Below are positions 20,443 through 31,917 of a stretch of 64,000 nucleotides of DNA, piece by piece. This DNA is from Cepaea nemoralis (lineage: Eukaryota > Mollusca > Gastropoda > Stylommatophora > Helicidae): contig JACEFZ010018320.1 in NCBI GenBank assembly GCA_014155875.1, forward strand, positions 671,001 through 735,000, given 5' to 3'. The notes under the pieces were generated by a model, which did not search any database, was not told where the DNA came from, and saw only the letters and a list, made by a program, of their open reading frames with translations. Position 1 is the stretch's first letter; each line of letters opens with the position of its first letter. The position numbers were made by a program, and so were the translations under genes.

Positions 20443-20834
20443 GTAAGGTAGATCACAGTGTCTGCTGTCTTTATTGTGTATAATTGTTTAGACTAATTAA
20501 CCAGTTAAACTTCCTACAACCGGCCAGAGACTAACGACAACAACCGGGGTCAGTGAAAGTACTTCCTGCAGACTACAGACAGTACTTACTGTACTACACT
20601 ACACGTACACGTAAAACAGTGAAGTCTTCCACGGCAAGGCGGTTACAGTACACTAACACTCTCACTTACTATCTGCACAGTCTATGGGTTGATCCACTGA
20701 CAGATACCTCACTGACAGATACCTCACTGACAGAAACCTCACTGACTTTTGTTGGACAAATTAAGACTAGGTGCTTCATGTATAATCAATCAGTAAACAA
20801 ATCACCACTGTAAGTCTGCACTAATCTGGTGCCT
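20443..20834. other. No gene seen; short tandem repeat
   Basis: Three copies of a 15-bp unit (CTGACAGATACCTCA, the third with one change) lie at 20697-20742. The rest is unrecognised. Confidence 0.6.
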
Positions 20835-21540
20835 CCCAACTCTAGAGTAGAAGAAGCAAGACCACACAAGACAATCTGTTGCCTCCCAATTCTAGATGAG
20901 GAAAGACTGAACTAGTCTACTGTAACAAGTCTTTGTACCCCAGGCTTGACTCAGCAAGACCACACAAGACAATCTGTTGCCTCTCAATTCTAGATGAGGA
21001 AAGGCTGAACTAGTCTACTGTAACAAGTCTTTGTACCCCAGGCTTGACTCAGCAAGACCACACAAGACAATCTGTTGCCTCTCAATTCTAGATGAGGAAA
21101 GACTGAACTAGTCTACTGTAACAAGTCTTTGTACCCCAGGCTTGACTCAGCAAGACCACACAAGACAATCTGTTGCCTCTCAATTCTAGATGAGGAAAGA
21201 CTGAACTAGTCTACTGTAACAAGTCTTTGTACCCCAGGCTTGACTCAGCAAGACCACACAAGACAATCTGTTGCCTCTCAATTCTAGATGAGGAAAGACT
21301 GAACTAGTCTACTGTAACAAGTCTTTGTACCCCAGGCGTGACTCAGCAAGACCACACAAGACAATCTGTTGCCTCTCAATTCTAGATGAGGACAGACTGA
21401 ACTAGTCTACTGTAACAAGTCTTTGAACCCCAGGCTTGACTCAGCAAGACCACACAAGACAATCTGTTGCCTCTCAATTCTAGATGAGGACAGACTGAAC
21501 TAGTCTACTGTAACAAGTCTTTGTTCCCCAGGCTTGACTC
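20835..21540. repeat. 98-bp minisatellite, about 7 copies
   Basis: Units carry GACTCAGCAAGACCACACAA, GACAATCTGTTGCCTCTCAA and CTGTAACAAGTCTTTG. Copies are highly similar, and the first is shortened. Confidence 0.95.
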
Positions 21541-21949
21541 AATACAGCTAAACAGTACCTTAATGTCATCTGGTATACTTGTGTGAGGAAGAGGCATGCA
21601 GACAGCACTGTAAAGTGTATCTTCATCCTAGAGTAGAAGAGAAGACTAAACAGTACTGTAAGGTAGACCTTCATCTTTGCTGATACTAATGTTGTCATAC
21701 CTTATATCATCTGGCCCTGGTGCGCTGGTTCTTGTTCGTCGAAGCACAGCCCCTGATCTCTTTCACTGTGTCTTCACCTGCATTGTTCTGGGCCTTACAC
21801 CTATCTGGGTTAACGGCAAAATTTCACAAAGAATGCACATGCTAGTGAGTACAATTATGAAGTATTTGGGTGCTCCTACAGCTTGTATTTAATCCAGGTA
21901 TGGAAATCAAAACATTAAAAATAATGTAGTATGATATTTCCAATAAGAA
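21541..21949. other. No gene recognised
   Basis: An ORF at 21677-21892 lacks any recognisable domain. A shared word (AGAAGACTAAACAGTACTGTA-like) recurs loosely at 21547 and 21640. Confidence 0.5.
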
Positions 21950-22083
21950 GTAAGGATACATTTGAAAATGGAAATTAGAATAGCCTTAACCTTATGAAAT
22001 CTGACAACATCGCAACTGAATTGATCAATGCCTTACGAGAATGTAGAATAGACCAGGTCACCACACTGCTGAACACAATATAT

Positions 22084-23742
22084 CTTCTTCTTCTTTTCGT
22101 TTATCCGGAGTGTTTTTTCAGATGTGATTGCAGTGTGTCAGTTATGCGCCCTTGGGCCGAAACCCGTAGGCCAACACATCCGGCTACAGCGTGCTTTTTT
22201 GACCAGGTAGCATTCCTGGGAGACTCTCACTTTTGTGGTCCCATCTACAGCCCAGCTGGCCAAGTTTGAACGGTCGAAGACAACGGTCATCCCTCAAAGG
22301 GAGGCAGCGACAGTCCATAGCATTTTCCGCCATCCAAGGTTGCTTCCATAGTTGCAGGGCCGACACATAGCGCCCTGGTTCTGGGCTCACCGAGGGAATC
22401 GTCAGTCCTGCTCATGGCTGCTTTAAATCCTCACTTCAATATATTGGTCATTTCATTTGCCCCGGGCCATTCCCGCACAAACCAGACAAGTTTGCATACG
22501 GTATCCACTCAGCGAGTTTTCGGACATGTGCTTGTCGTTGCGCCCGTCAGAGCTGTTCCAGGCACGACAGACATTCGGAAAACTACCTAGTCAGAGCTGT
22601 TCCGAACAAGAGCGGCATTCGGAAACTAGGTAGTCAGAGCTGTTCCTAGCACGAGAGACATTCGGATGAGACATTTCACTCGGACGTAAATGCGTAGTGC
22701 CAATTTTTAGTTTGCCACCCATAGGACGGCACTTCCGGCTTCAGCAGGCATTTTTTAATGAGGTTAGCTTCCTCGGGTTTCGAGGCATGTTAGACTTTTT
22801 GTTGTGATGCCGCCCACATCTCAGCTGGTCAAGATAGAATAATCATCGACATCACGGTTAACCCTCAAGGGAAGGCAGGGGCAGACCATGGGCATTCCCT
22901 CGCTATCCAAGGAGGCTTCCATAATTGCAGAGCCGGCACATATTTCTCTGAGACTGGGCTGACCCGAGGAGTTGCCACGTCCTGCTCATGGCTGCTTTAG
23001 TTCCTCACTTCCATGTGTTGGGCATATCGCTTGCCACTGGTCAACCACACACCAGGAGCGGTCAGACTGCGAGCGACATCCACTCAGAAGGCTTTTGCTT
23101 TTGACTTCGGACCACGCAATAGGTTCGTTCGCCGTGCGTTCCATTTCGCGTCATTGAGACGTTCTTCCACTTTTGTCTACACTCTCTATGAGTTAGATAC
23201 AGACAGTTTTCGTAACCATTTCCTTCGACTGGGGCACTTTTCTGACTTTTTGTACTCGCTCACAAGGTAGGCTACATGTGCTGCCGGCTCAGCACCTTAC
23301 CTTCGTGCAGCAGTGAACGAGAAAAGGCCTGGCCCTCTCATCCGGGGATCTCTCATATCCCCCAGCTGAGAGCCATTCGAACTTGTATCAGACCTGAGCA
23401 TGTAGCTTGCTCAGTATCATCGCCTATATTTTTCGAAAGGTGGGTATCGGCCCGGCTCTCAGATCCGAGGGTTTATGGCTTAGAGGCGTCCAGCCACAGC
23501 CCTCGACAGGGAGCCTTAAGTGTTTTGTCCGGACCAAGAACTTCTGCCTTCGTGCACCTGATTTAAATTTTTGACTGCTATCCTCTCAGTCTACCTGCAG
23601 AGCAGCAGGTTGTGTCTCTCTTAGTTTGGTCCCTATCCCATGAGCTGTCCGATATGTTGTTTTTCATCCATCGGCAAGCACATGGGGTCAGAGGGACACA
23701 CAAGCTCCCCCACCACGGCAAGGTGGAGACACATCGGGGAGA
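22084..23742 (-). mobile_element. 1.66-kb retroelement 3' end with 12-bp TSD
   Basis: AACACAATATAT flanks it at 22072-22083 and 23743-23754, and removing the insert rejoins the RTE reading LLNTIY|DTGD. The left edge has (CTT)n, which is the (GAA)n tail on the minus strand. Much of it matches the 3' UTR of the LINE at 46626-46960, twice over: 22084-22430 and a more diverged stretch at 22690-23150. No coding domain remains. Confidence 0.85.
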
Positions 23743-24219
23743 AACACAATATATGATACTGGAGATATACTCTCTTGGCTATGTAAATCTATGTTTATTG
23801 TAATTTCAAAGAAATCAAAGGCTTTAGAATGTGATCAACACTGAACAATTAAGATAAGAATTCAATCACAAATATATTGCTAGCAATCATCAAGCTCAAG
23901 TTTCAGAAGAAAATTCAACCTGTAATAGGGTAAGAACAATGTTGGTTTGTAGACAGGTACAACAAATGTTGTGTATTTGCTGAGAACATTAATAGAGCCT
24001 ATGACAGTATTAAACAAAGACCTATGTTTCTGCTTCATTGACTGCACATATTTTTACCATAGAGTGCAACACTAGACATGATAAAGATCCTTGTAGGTCT
24101 TCAAATTGATGGGAAAGACCTTTGACTTGTAACGAACATATATTGGAAACAACAAGCTGCTATAAAAATTGATTTTAACATCCAAATAAATGGGGAAAGT
24201 TCTTAAACACCATGAATTA

Positions 24220-24801
24220 CGAGGGCAGGTCAATAAGTAAGTCACACAGTACTGTGGGATGGCAGGTAAATGTAGTTGGTGTTTTCTGCAGGTGTCATTA
24301 GGTGACAGCGACATCAAACTTTATATTCCCGTTCGTCAGGTGGCGCTAGGTGTCTCATGCTTATGCGCAGCGCATAAACAAAATGGCGACTTGTACTAAT
24401 GGAGTGTACAACCAAAGAGCAACGTGCTGTTGTGCATTTTTTGTGGGCAAAAGGACTGCCTGCAAAGGACATTTATAAGGAAATGCTTCCTGTTTATGCT
24501 GACAAATGTTTGTCCCGTAAAGCGGTGCATAGCTGGGTAGAACAATTTTCTCAAGGACGCGAATGACGCCGAAGTTGAATATGAACTGAAAACGTTGTTT
24601 AGAAAATAGAGCATGCAGTTCTATGCAGACGGTTTGGGAGGACTGATAAAATGATGGAATAAGTGCATCAATGTTGGTGGAAATTATGTTGAGAAATAAG
24701 GGGACAATGTATGTATAAAAATAAATTTGTTTCAAGTTGTTATCATATTTAGTTATTTTTCTACAACCATATGTGACTTACTTATTGTCTTCCCCTCGTC
24801 G
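24220..24801 (+). mobile_element. Mariner-like element, internally deleted
   Basis: TA dinucleotides flank it. The left end CGAGGGCAGGTCAATAAGTA matches the inverted right end CGACGAGGGGAAGACAATAAG. It carries the start of a transposase frame (24399-24566) and then unrelated AT-rich sequence, well below the usual size of about 1.3 kb. It sits in the RTE copy. Confidence 0.85.
24399..24566 (+). pseudogene. Mariner transposase N-terminal fragment
   Basis: 55 codons end at TGA 24564-24566. They contain EQRAVVHFLWAKGL and CLSRKAVHSWVEQFSQGR, the paired helix-turn-helix DNA-binding region of mariner transposases. The DD(E/D) catalytic domain is absent. Confidence 0.8.
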
Positions 24802-24895
24802 TACAACTATCTTGGATAAGTCATAACATAAGGAGGTGCTTTGTAGAGATTAGAACAAGAACCATCAATCTGAAAGTAGACTTTTGCAAGATGGA

Positions 24896-25147
24896 AAACA
24901 TGCTCACAATAAAAAGTTGTCAGTTGCTGTGAGAAGAAAACATGCTCACAATAAAAAGTTGTCAGTTGCTGTGAGAAGAAAACATGCTCACAATAAAAAG
25001 TTGTCAGTTGCTGTGAGAAGAAAACATGCTCACAATAAAAGTTGTCAGTTGCTGTGAGAAGAAAACATGCTCACAATAAAAAGTTGTCAGTTGCTGTGAG
25101 AAGAAAACATGCTCACAATAAAAAGTTGTCAGTTGCTGTGAGAAGAA
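24896..25147. repeat. 42-bp minisatellite inside the RTE copy, 6 copies
   Basis: Units carry AAAACATGCTCACAATAAAA and AGTTGTCAGTTGCTGTGAGA. The unit is contiguous with RT sequence on both sides (KMENMLTIK upstream, then a stretch leading to LMYGCETWTI), so it is an amplified LINE segment. Confidence 0.93.
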
Positions 25148-25289
25148 AAGTGTCATAAGAGCTGTGTAGATCCTATATTGATGTATGGATGTGAAACATG
25201 GACAATCAACAGACAAGCTGAGAAACATCTCATGGAAGTGGAAATGTGGTTTCAGATTAAAATACAAACCAATGTTTTCCCTTGGTGAA

Positions 25290-25790
25290 TTTGAATAACG
25301 AAGACACGAACAATAGATTTGCATGATTCATTGCCTGGCATATTTTGCTGCATCTCTTGAGGTACATACTGCAGAAATCACAGAATATAAAGTAACTAGA
25401 TTAATTCTTCAAGCTGACATATACATATATTCACACAGTAATTTCAGTTGTCTGCCACGGTAATTTTTAAGGTGACTATCATGTCTTTGTGTTTGCACAA
25501 ACTGGCCTATGCAGATAAATCAGGATGGCTTTTTCAGTCTTTAACAAGTGACTAATTTATGTGTTAAACAACAGGTGAAAAGCATTGTCTCTATCAATTA
25601 CATGGCTGGTTTCTAAAATGTGCTGTCCAATCGATGACATGTGAATATGTGTATATGTCAACTTGAAGGATTTATCTAGTTATTTTACTTTATGTTGTGT
25701 GACTTCTGCAATATGTACCTGACGAGATGCAGCAAAATATGCCAGGCAATAAATCGTGCAATCTATTGTTTGTGTCTTCGTTATTCAAAT
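25290..25790. mobile_element. Element with about 150-bp terminal inverted repeats
   Basis: 25290-25436 is the imperfect reverse complement of about 25630-25790. Shared words include TTTGAATAACGAAGACAC and TGCCTGGCATATTTTGCTGC followed by ATCTC. No coding capacity is present. The RTE text AATACAAAC resumes after the insert, but a clean TSD next to the repeats is not obvious. It is a foldback or MITE-like element of unassigned superfamily. Confidence 0.8.
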
Positions 25791-25967
25791 ACAAACAATA
25801 CCATGGAGGGACAGAGAAAGCAATGAGGCCACTTTTTCAAGAAGCAGGTGACAAATTTTATTTGATGAGAGAAATTAGACGTAGACTGATGTGGGTTTTG
25901 AGGAGAAATAAACATGACAGCTGACAAACTGATAGGGAAAAGAGCAAGTGGAAAACAAAAGTAATAT

Positions 25968-26910
25968 AACCATCCAGTGTAACACAAGCCTGACACGAGG
26001 CTGTGGGGATTGTGTGAGATGCCTTGACCACCCAGTGTAACACAAGCCTGACACGAGGCTGTGGGGATTGTGTGAGATGACTTGACCACCCAGTGTAACA
26101 CATACAGGCCTGACACGAGGCTGTGGAGATTGTGTGAGATGACTTGACCATCCAGTGTAACACAAGCCTGACATGAGGCTGTGGGGATTGTGTGAGATGA
26201 CTTGACCACCCAGTGTAACACACACAGGCCTGACACGAGGCTGTGGGGATTGTGTGAGATGACTTGACCATTGAGTGTAACACAAGCCTGACATGAGGCT
26301 GTGGGGATTGTGTGAGATGACTTGACCACCCAGTGTAACACACACAGGCCTGACACGAGGCTGTGGGGATTGTGTGAGATGACTTGACCATCCAGTGTAA
26401 CACAAGCCTGACATGAGGCTGTGGGGATTGTGTGAGATGACTTGACCACCCAGTGTAACACACACAAACCTGACACGAGGCTGTGAGGATTGTGTGAGAT
26501 GACTTGACCACCCAGTGTAACACAGGCCTGACACGAGGCTGTGGAGATTGTGTGAGATGACTTGACCACCCAGTGTAACACAAGCCTGACAAGAGGCTGT
26601 GGCAATTGTGCGAGATGACTTGACCATCCAGTGTAACACAAGCCTGACATGAGGCTGTGGGGATTGTGTGAGATGACTTGACCACCCAGTGTAACACACA
26701 CAAACCTGACACGAGGCTGTGAGGATTGTGTGAGATGACTTGACCACCCAGTGTAACACACACAGGCCTGACATGAGGCTGTGAGGATTGTGTGAGATGA
26801 CTTGACCATCCAGTGTAACACAAGCCTGACATGAGGCTGTGGGGATTGTGTGAGATGACTTGACCACCCAGTGTAACACAAGCCTGACAAGGGGCTGTGG
26901 GGATTGTATG
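25968..26910. repeat. 58/62-bp minisatellite, about 16 copies
   Basis: Units contain TGACCACCCAGTGTAACACA, GCCTGACACGAGGCTGTGG and GGATTGTGTGAGATGACT. Many alternate between a 58-bp form and a form with CACACAGG, giving a dimer of about 120 bp. Its sequence resembles the RTE C-terminal coding stretch (CACGACTCTGGTGATCGAG, then TGAGATGG), and that C-terminus follows directly. Three long overlapping minus-strand ORFs (334-370 codons) are by-products. Confidence 0.95.
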
Positions 26911-26960
26911 AGATGGTGAACTATGACCGCCCAAGCTTGTTAATATGCCACTTGATGATG

Positions 26961-27309
26961 ATAATGTCATGGGTATTGCAGATGTCTTTGTTCATGAAAT
27001 TATATCACACACATACATGACAGGTGTTTTAAACTTCCTTACGTTAATTTGAATTCTGCGTACATATGTGATGGGTGTTGTGCGTTCTTTTGTTAATTGC
27101 TACTTTGATAACTACAGCTTTCAATGCTGAATACAACACTGATGTATGTAACCCCCTGGGCCTAGTCTTTCATTAAGAGATGTCTCTCGACCACATTCAG
27201 CTCAGCTTGATCACCAGCTACTCTGGCTGTTTGGCCACCTTGCTCTGCAGACATTTCCTGAACATTTTCTGGTATCGATTTTATGTGTCCATAGATCCCA
27301 AGGCTGCAC
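26961..27309. other. No gene seen
   Basis: Unique-looking AT-rich sequence with no recognisable domain. Confidence 0.5.
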
Positions 27310-28425
27310 TTTTGGGGAAACGCGAATCTGTCCACTGGTGGGGAAACAATGATCTGCCAACTGGTGGGGAAACAGGGATCTGTCCACTGGTGAGGAAACA
27401 AGGATCTATTCATTAGTGGGAAACAAGGATTTGTCTATTGGTGGGGAAACAAGGATCTGTCCACTGGTAGGGAAACTCGGATCTGTCCACTGGTGGGAAA
27501 ACTCGGATCTGTCCACTGGTGGGGAAACAAGGATCTGTCCACTGGTGGGGAAACAAGGATCTGTCCACTGGTGGGGAAACAAGGATCTGTCCACTGGTGG
27601 GGAAACAAGGATCTGTCCACTGGTGGGGAAACAAGGATCTGTCCACTGGTGGGGAAACAAGGATCTGTCCACTGGTGGGGAAACAAGGATCTGTCCACTG
27701 GTGGGGAAACAAGGATCTGTCCACTGGTGGGGAAACAAGGATCTGTCCACTGGTGGGGAAACAAGGATCTGTCCACTGGTGGGGAAACAAGGATCTGTCC
27801 ACTGGTGAGGGACCAAGAATATTTCCATTGGTGGGGGGGGGGGGGGGGTCAAGGATCTGTCCACTGGTGGGGGAAACAGTGATCTTTCCACTGCTTTGGA
27901 AACATGGATCTTTCCACTGGTGAGTAAACAAGGATCTTTCCACTAGTGGGGGACCAAGAATATTTTCGCTGGTGGGGAAACTCAGATCTTTCCACTGGTG
28001 CGGAAACTTGAATCTTTTCACTGGTGGGGAAACTCAGATATCTTTCCACTGCTTGGGAAAGTCAGATTTTTCCACTGGTGGGGAAACTCGGATATTTCCA
28101 CTGCTTGGGAAACTCGGATCTTTTCAGTGGTAGGGAAACTCAGATCTTTCCACTGGTGGGAAAACTCAGATCATTCCACTGCTGGGAAACTTGGATCTTT
28201 CCACTGGTGGGGAAACTCAGATATCGTTTCACTGGTGGGGAAACTCAGATATCTTTTCACTGCTTGGGAAAGTCGGATTTTTGCACTGGTGGGGACACTC
28301 GGATATTTTCACTGCTTGGGAAACTCGGATCTTTTCAGTGATGGGGAAACTCAGATTTTTCCACTGGTAGGGAAACTCAGATCATACCACTGCTGGGAAA
28401 CTTGGATCTTGTCACTATTGGAGAT
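27310..28425. repeat. 26-bp minisatellite, about 43 copies
   Basis: The unit is GGATCTGTCCACTGGTGGGG plus AAACAA. The block 27510-27790 is almost invariant, and copies after 27800 are diverged (TTTCC for TGTCC, ctgcttgg variants). A poly(G) run of about 16 lies at 27832-27847. ORFs in several frames (up to 202 codons) are artefacts. Confidence 0.97.
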
Positions 28426-28555
28426 TAAGCACGGACCATTATCTTGAGTGTGACCTATCTCTGGAATGGTTATCTGAAATTTCTCTGAGACAAAATCACA
28501 CTGAGGACAAGAGATGGTGCACCCCATCCACCCCCACACACACATCCACACACAT

Positions 28556-29100
28556 TTGCTCTAGTGCTGTCTTGTAGGTCCTTGCTCTAGTGCTGTCTTG
28601 TAGGTCCTTGCTCTAGTGCTATCTTTTAAGTCCTTGTTCTAGTGCAATCTTGTAGATCCTTGCTCTAGTGCTGTCTTGTAGATCCTTGCTCTAGTGCTGT
28701 CTTGTAGGTCTTTGCTCTAGTGCTATCTTGTAGGTCCTTGTTCTAGTTCTGTCTTGTAGATCCTTGCACTAGTGCTGTCTTGTAGATACTTACTCTAGTG
28801 CTGTCTTGTAGGTCCTTGCTCTAGTACTGTCTTGTAGGTCCTTGCTCTAGTGCTGTCTTATAGGTCCTTGCTTTAGTACTGTCTTGTAGATCCTTGCTCT
28901 AGTGCTGTCTTGTAGATCCTTTCACTAGTTGTGTCTTGTAGGTCTTTGCTCTAATTGTCTTGTAGGTCCTTGTTCTAGTTGTGTCCTGTCGATCGGTGCT
29001 TTAGTTGTCTTGTAGGTCAGTGCTCTAGTTGTACAGTAGGTCCATACGTTAGTAGTCTTGTAGGTCCTACTTTAGTTGTCTTGTATGTCCTTGTTCTAGT
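28556..29100. repeat. 26-bp minisatellite, second family, about 21 copies
   Basis: The unit is TTGCTCTAGTGCTGTCTTGT plus AGGTCC, increasingly degenerate toward 29100. It is unrelated in sequence to the array to its left. Confidence 0.93.
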
Positions 29101-29102
29101 TG

Positions 29103-29330
29103 TGTCCTGTTGTATCATATATCTTGTGCTGTCCTGTATCCCATCTCTTGTACTGTCTTGTATCATATATCTTGTGCTGTCCTGTATCCCATCTCTTGTA
29201 CTGTCCTGTATCATATATCTTGTGCTGTCTTGTATCCCATCTCTTGTACTGTCCTGTATGCCACCTCTTGTACTGTCATGTATCATATATCATGCACTGT
29301 CTTGTATCCCATCTCTTGTGCTGCTGTCAT
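29103..29330. repeat. 46-bp minisatellite, about 5 copies
   Basis: Units carry TATCATATATCTTGTGCTGT and CCTGTATCCCATCTCTTGTA. Shared CTTGT...CTGTC words suggest it grew from the edge of the preceding array. Confidence 0.9.
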
Positions 29331-29526
29331 CTACATCCATACTTTTGTACTCTGTTGTGTGTGTATCCTCTAAATCGAAATGCTATCTTGTAAATTCATT
29401 CCCAGTCTATAGTCAATTAGTGCGTCCTACAATATTTTATTGTCTCTTGCCTCAACCCTCAAAAATTCCTTGCCCAGTTAGTATTCACACAGATGCATCA
29501 CCATGTTCCTGTCTTAGATTGTGATG

Positions 29527-29662
29527 CCCCGGGAAGGTTAACCCGGTCAACAAATGCCCGCAGAAGTCGGATGTGTCGACCTAACGGTGCAAGAACGCAG
29601 CTCTGCTGTAAACAGGCACAACCGAAAAAAAAAATCCGGATGAACGTAGAAGAAGAAGAAGA
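29527..29662 (+). mobile_element. 136-bp tail retroposon with 11-bp TSD
   Basis: AGATTGTGATG flanks it at 29516-29526 and 29663-29673. It starts CCCCGGGAAGGTTAACCCGG, contains GCAGCTCTGCTGTAAACAGG and ends ATCCGGATGAACGTAGAAG with (GAA)n. A short ORF crossing it is not a gene. Confidence 0.93.
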
Positions 29663-29699
29663 AGATTGTGATGTCTCTGTTTGCTCACGCTTGTCTACC

Positions 29700-29915
29700 G
29701 GTGGGCTTTTCTTAAGTCTTGTGTTGAGAGTAACTGTTGTGAAATGTAGATGTTTCTTAAGTTTTGTGTTGACAGTAACTGTTGTGAAATGTAGACGTTT
29801 CTTAAGTTTTGTGTTGAGAGTAACTGTTGTGAAATGTAGATGTTTCTTAAGTCTTGTGTTGAGAGTAACTGTTGTGAAATGTAGATGTTTCTTAAGTCTT
29901 GTGTTAACAGTAACT
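29700..29915. repeat. 45-bp minisatellite, about 5 copies
   Basis: Units carry CTTAAGTCTTGTGTTGAGAG and TAACTGTTGTGAAATGTAGA. Confidence 0.93.
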
Positions 29916-30390
29916 GCGCTGTTTTAAATTTTAATTTACTGAATCATAACCTTACTGTTGTATTTAACCCCAAGCTTGATCGGTCGTTTGTGAGGATACC
30001 GTTGCTCTTCCGCAGGCCCTAATATAACAATTCTTTCTTGTTATGTAATTTGTTGACAAACAAGAATGATAGAATTATCATTAAGTATCAGGTGCGAGTG
30101 GCGCTGAGCTGATGGCTTATTTTTCTGGCGAGAAATTGTGTAGGGTTGTGGAGATGTGGGGGGTCTGTGGTTTGGCCGGCCTGGCGTGTTGTTTGCCCAG
30201 CATCCAGTGTTGCGTCAGTCAATATTGACAGCCGTATTGACAAGTACACGTGACGTGTCACTGTCAGGGACTGGCAGTTGTTGCTTCACAGGCCTGCTGC
30301 TGTAACTTTGTGTCCTCTTGTGTGGGATGCCATCTTGTGTGTGTATGTGTGACATCATCTTGTGTCTATGTGTGACATCTTGTGTGTGTA
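29916..30390. other. No gene recognised
   Basis: Mixed sequence with no domain, grading into TGTG-rich DNA from about 30320. Confidence 0.5.
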
Positions 30391-30404
30391 TGTGTGACAT
30401 CATC

Positions 30405-30456
<52 letters not shown>

Positions 30457-30520
30457 CATCATCTTGTGTGTGCATGATCTTCGTGTATGTGTGCGTGCGT
30501 GTGTGTGTGATGTCTTCGTG

Positions 30521-30552
<32 letters not shown>

Positions 30553-30680
30553 CATGATGCCCTCTTGTGTGTATATGTAGTGTCCTCTTTGTGTGTGTAT
30601 GTGTGTGTGTGTGTGTGAGTATTATGGCCTCTTATATGTGTGTGTGTATGATGTCATATTGTGTATGTGTGTGCGTATGG
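30391..30680. repeat. (TG)n-rich tract
   Basis: A pure (GT)n run of about 50 bp lies near 30405-30455. Diverged TGTGTG words with ATGTGTGACATC spacers surround it. Confidence 0.95.
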
Positions 30681-30699
30681 CTGATGTCCCCCATCTACC

Positions 30700-30930
30700 T
30701 GCCTACATCCCATCCTACATACCTACCTACATTGAAAATGAAGTTCGTTGGTTCATTCATTCATATTACCTACCTACCTACCTACCTACCTACCTACCTA
30801 CCTACCTACCTACCTGTCTGCCTGCCTGCCTACCTACCTATCTACCTATCTACCTATCTGCCTATCTACCTAGTTACTTAATACCAGCCTATCTGCCTAA
30901 TACATACCTACCTAGCCACCCAGTTACCCA
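30700..30930. repeat. (ACCT)n tract
   Basis: Perfect (ACCT)n lies at about 30767-30815 with degenerate CTGCC/CTATC flanks. It is preceded by GAAAATGAAGTTCGTTGGTT, which resembles the (TTCG)n-tailed retroposon end seen at 32058. Confidence 0.9.
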
Positions 30931-31177
30931 CCAATCTAATGACTACATACCGTGTCTGATGTCACTTTTCACGTGACGATGTTGGAGTGACAAGGCTCTC
31001 CTCACCCGCCTGCATGTAAAGTCAAATGATAGATTTTGCTGATTATTTAATTACGGATTATTTCTCGATAGTTTAAAAAATGAAAACTGGGATATTTAAC
31101 AATACGAAAAAAAGGCCAACACTGAACGTCCCAGACGAAACAAGAGACAAACAAGTAAAAGATAGACAAACAAGTAA
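30931..31177. other. No gene seen
   Basis: AT-rich sequence without recognisable features. Confidence 0.5.
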
Positions 31178-31420
31178 AATGTTTCTTCTTTATTAGACAT
31201 GCAGTAACACGTATCTTTTCTCTTAGACTTGCAGTAACATGTTTCTTTTCTCTTAGACTTGCAGCAACACGTTTCTTCTCTCTTGGAATACAGTAACACG
31301 TATCTTTTCTTTTAGACTTGCAGTAACACGCATCTTCTCTCTTCGACATACAGTAACACGTATCTTCTCTCTTAGACATGCAGTAACATGTATCTTCTCT
31401 CTTGGGCATGCAGTAACACA
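31178..31420. repeat. 30-bp minisatellite, about 8 copies
   Basis: Units carry CTTCTCTCTTAGACATGCAG and TAACACGTAT. Confidence 0.93.
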
Positions 31421-31513
31421 TATCTTTGTATTGTGTTATGAGCCGCTTCAAGTGGCTTCCTGTGTTTGCGACAAATAATGGGTCACGTTGGCTTTTGTTT
31501 CTGGTATATCCAG

Positions 31514-31517
31514 TTAT

Positions 31518-31607
<90 letters not shown>

Positions 31608-31657
31608 CGTCCGTCCGTCCGTCCGTCCGTCCGTCCGTCCGCCCGCCCGCCCGCCCA

Positions 31658-31727
<70 letters not shown>
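31514..31727. repeat. (GTCT)n with (CCGT)n and (CCCG)n cores
   Basis: Pure tetranucleotide run in which the central third changes stepwise to CCGT and then CCCG and back to CTGT. It resembles a microsatellite mutated and re-expanded from inside. It gives Cys/Leu/Val/Ser ORFs in all three plus frames. Confidence 0.97.
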
Positions 31728-31915
31728 GTAACGATTACAAACTATTGTGTCTACTCTTTGTCGTTATCTGAAGAATGCATTGCCCTTTCTGAGCTGATAT
31801 GCTTCTCTAACCGTCTCACTCACACTCCCTGTTTCTCTCGCTCACTCTTTATTACTCTTTCTCACCATCTCTCTCTGTGTCAGCGTGTCTCTTTCTCTTG
31901 CGTTCTTTATCCTGT

Positions 31916-31917
<2 letters not shown>

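Larger units (their letters stand above)
21950..26960 (+). pseudogene. Composite RTE-clade LINE copy with five interruptions
   Basis: Pieces in order: KSDNIATELINAL...LLNTIY (to 22083); DTGDILSWLCKSMFIVISKK, LRTLIEP, VLNKDLCFCFIDCT, GRPLTCN (23755-24217); YLG, KMENMLTIK (24804-24895); LMYGCETWTINRQAEKHLME and MWFQ (25148-25285); then IPWRDRES, REIRRRLMWVLRRN (25795-25920) and a C-terminal VRW/MTAQA stretch ending at about 26960. The order matches the RTE/BovB-type RT and C-terminus. Many stops and frame changes mean it is dead. Confidence 0.8.

Noticed and set aside
25781..26970. Three overlapping ORFs of 334-370 codons, minus strand
   Set aside because: They arise from a 58/62-bp minisatellite whose dimer length of about 120 bp is divisible by three, so all frames stay open.
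27310..28425. CRISPR array
   Set aside because: Tandem repeats here and elsewhere have no unique spacers, and the genome is eukaryotic.
27406..28447. Repeated-peptide ORFs (HQWTDPCFP and similar), up to 202 codons
   Set aside because: 26-bp minisatellite read in three frames on both strands.
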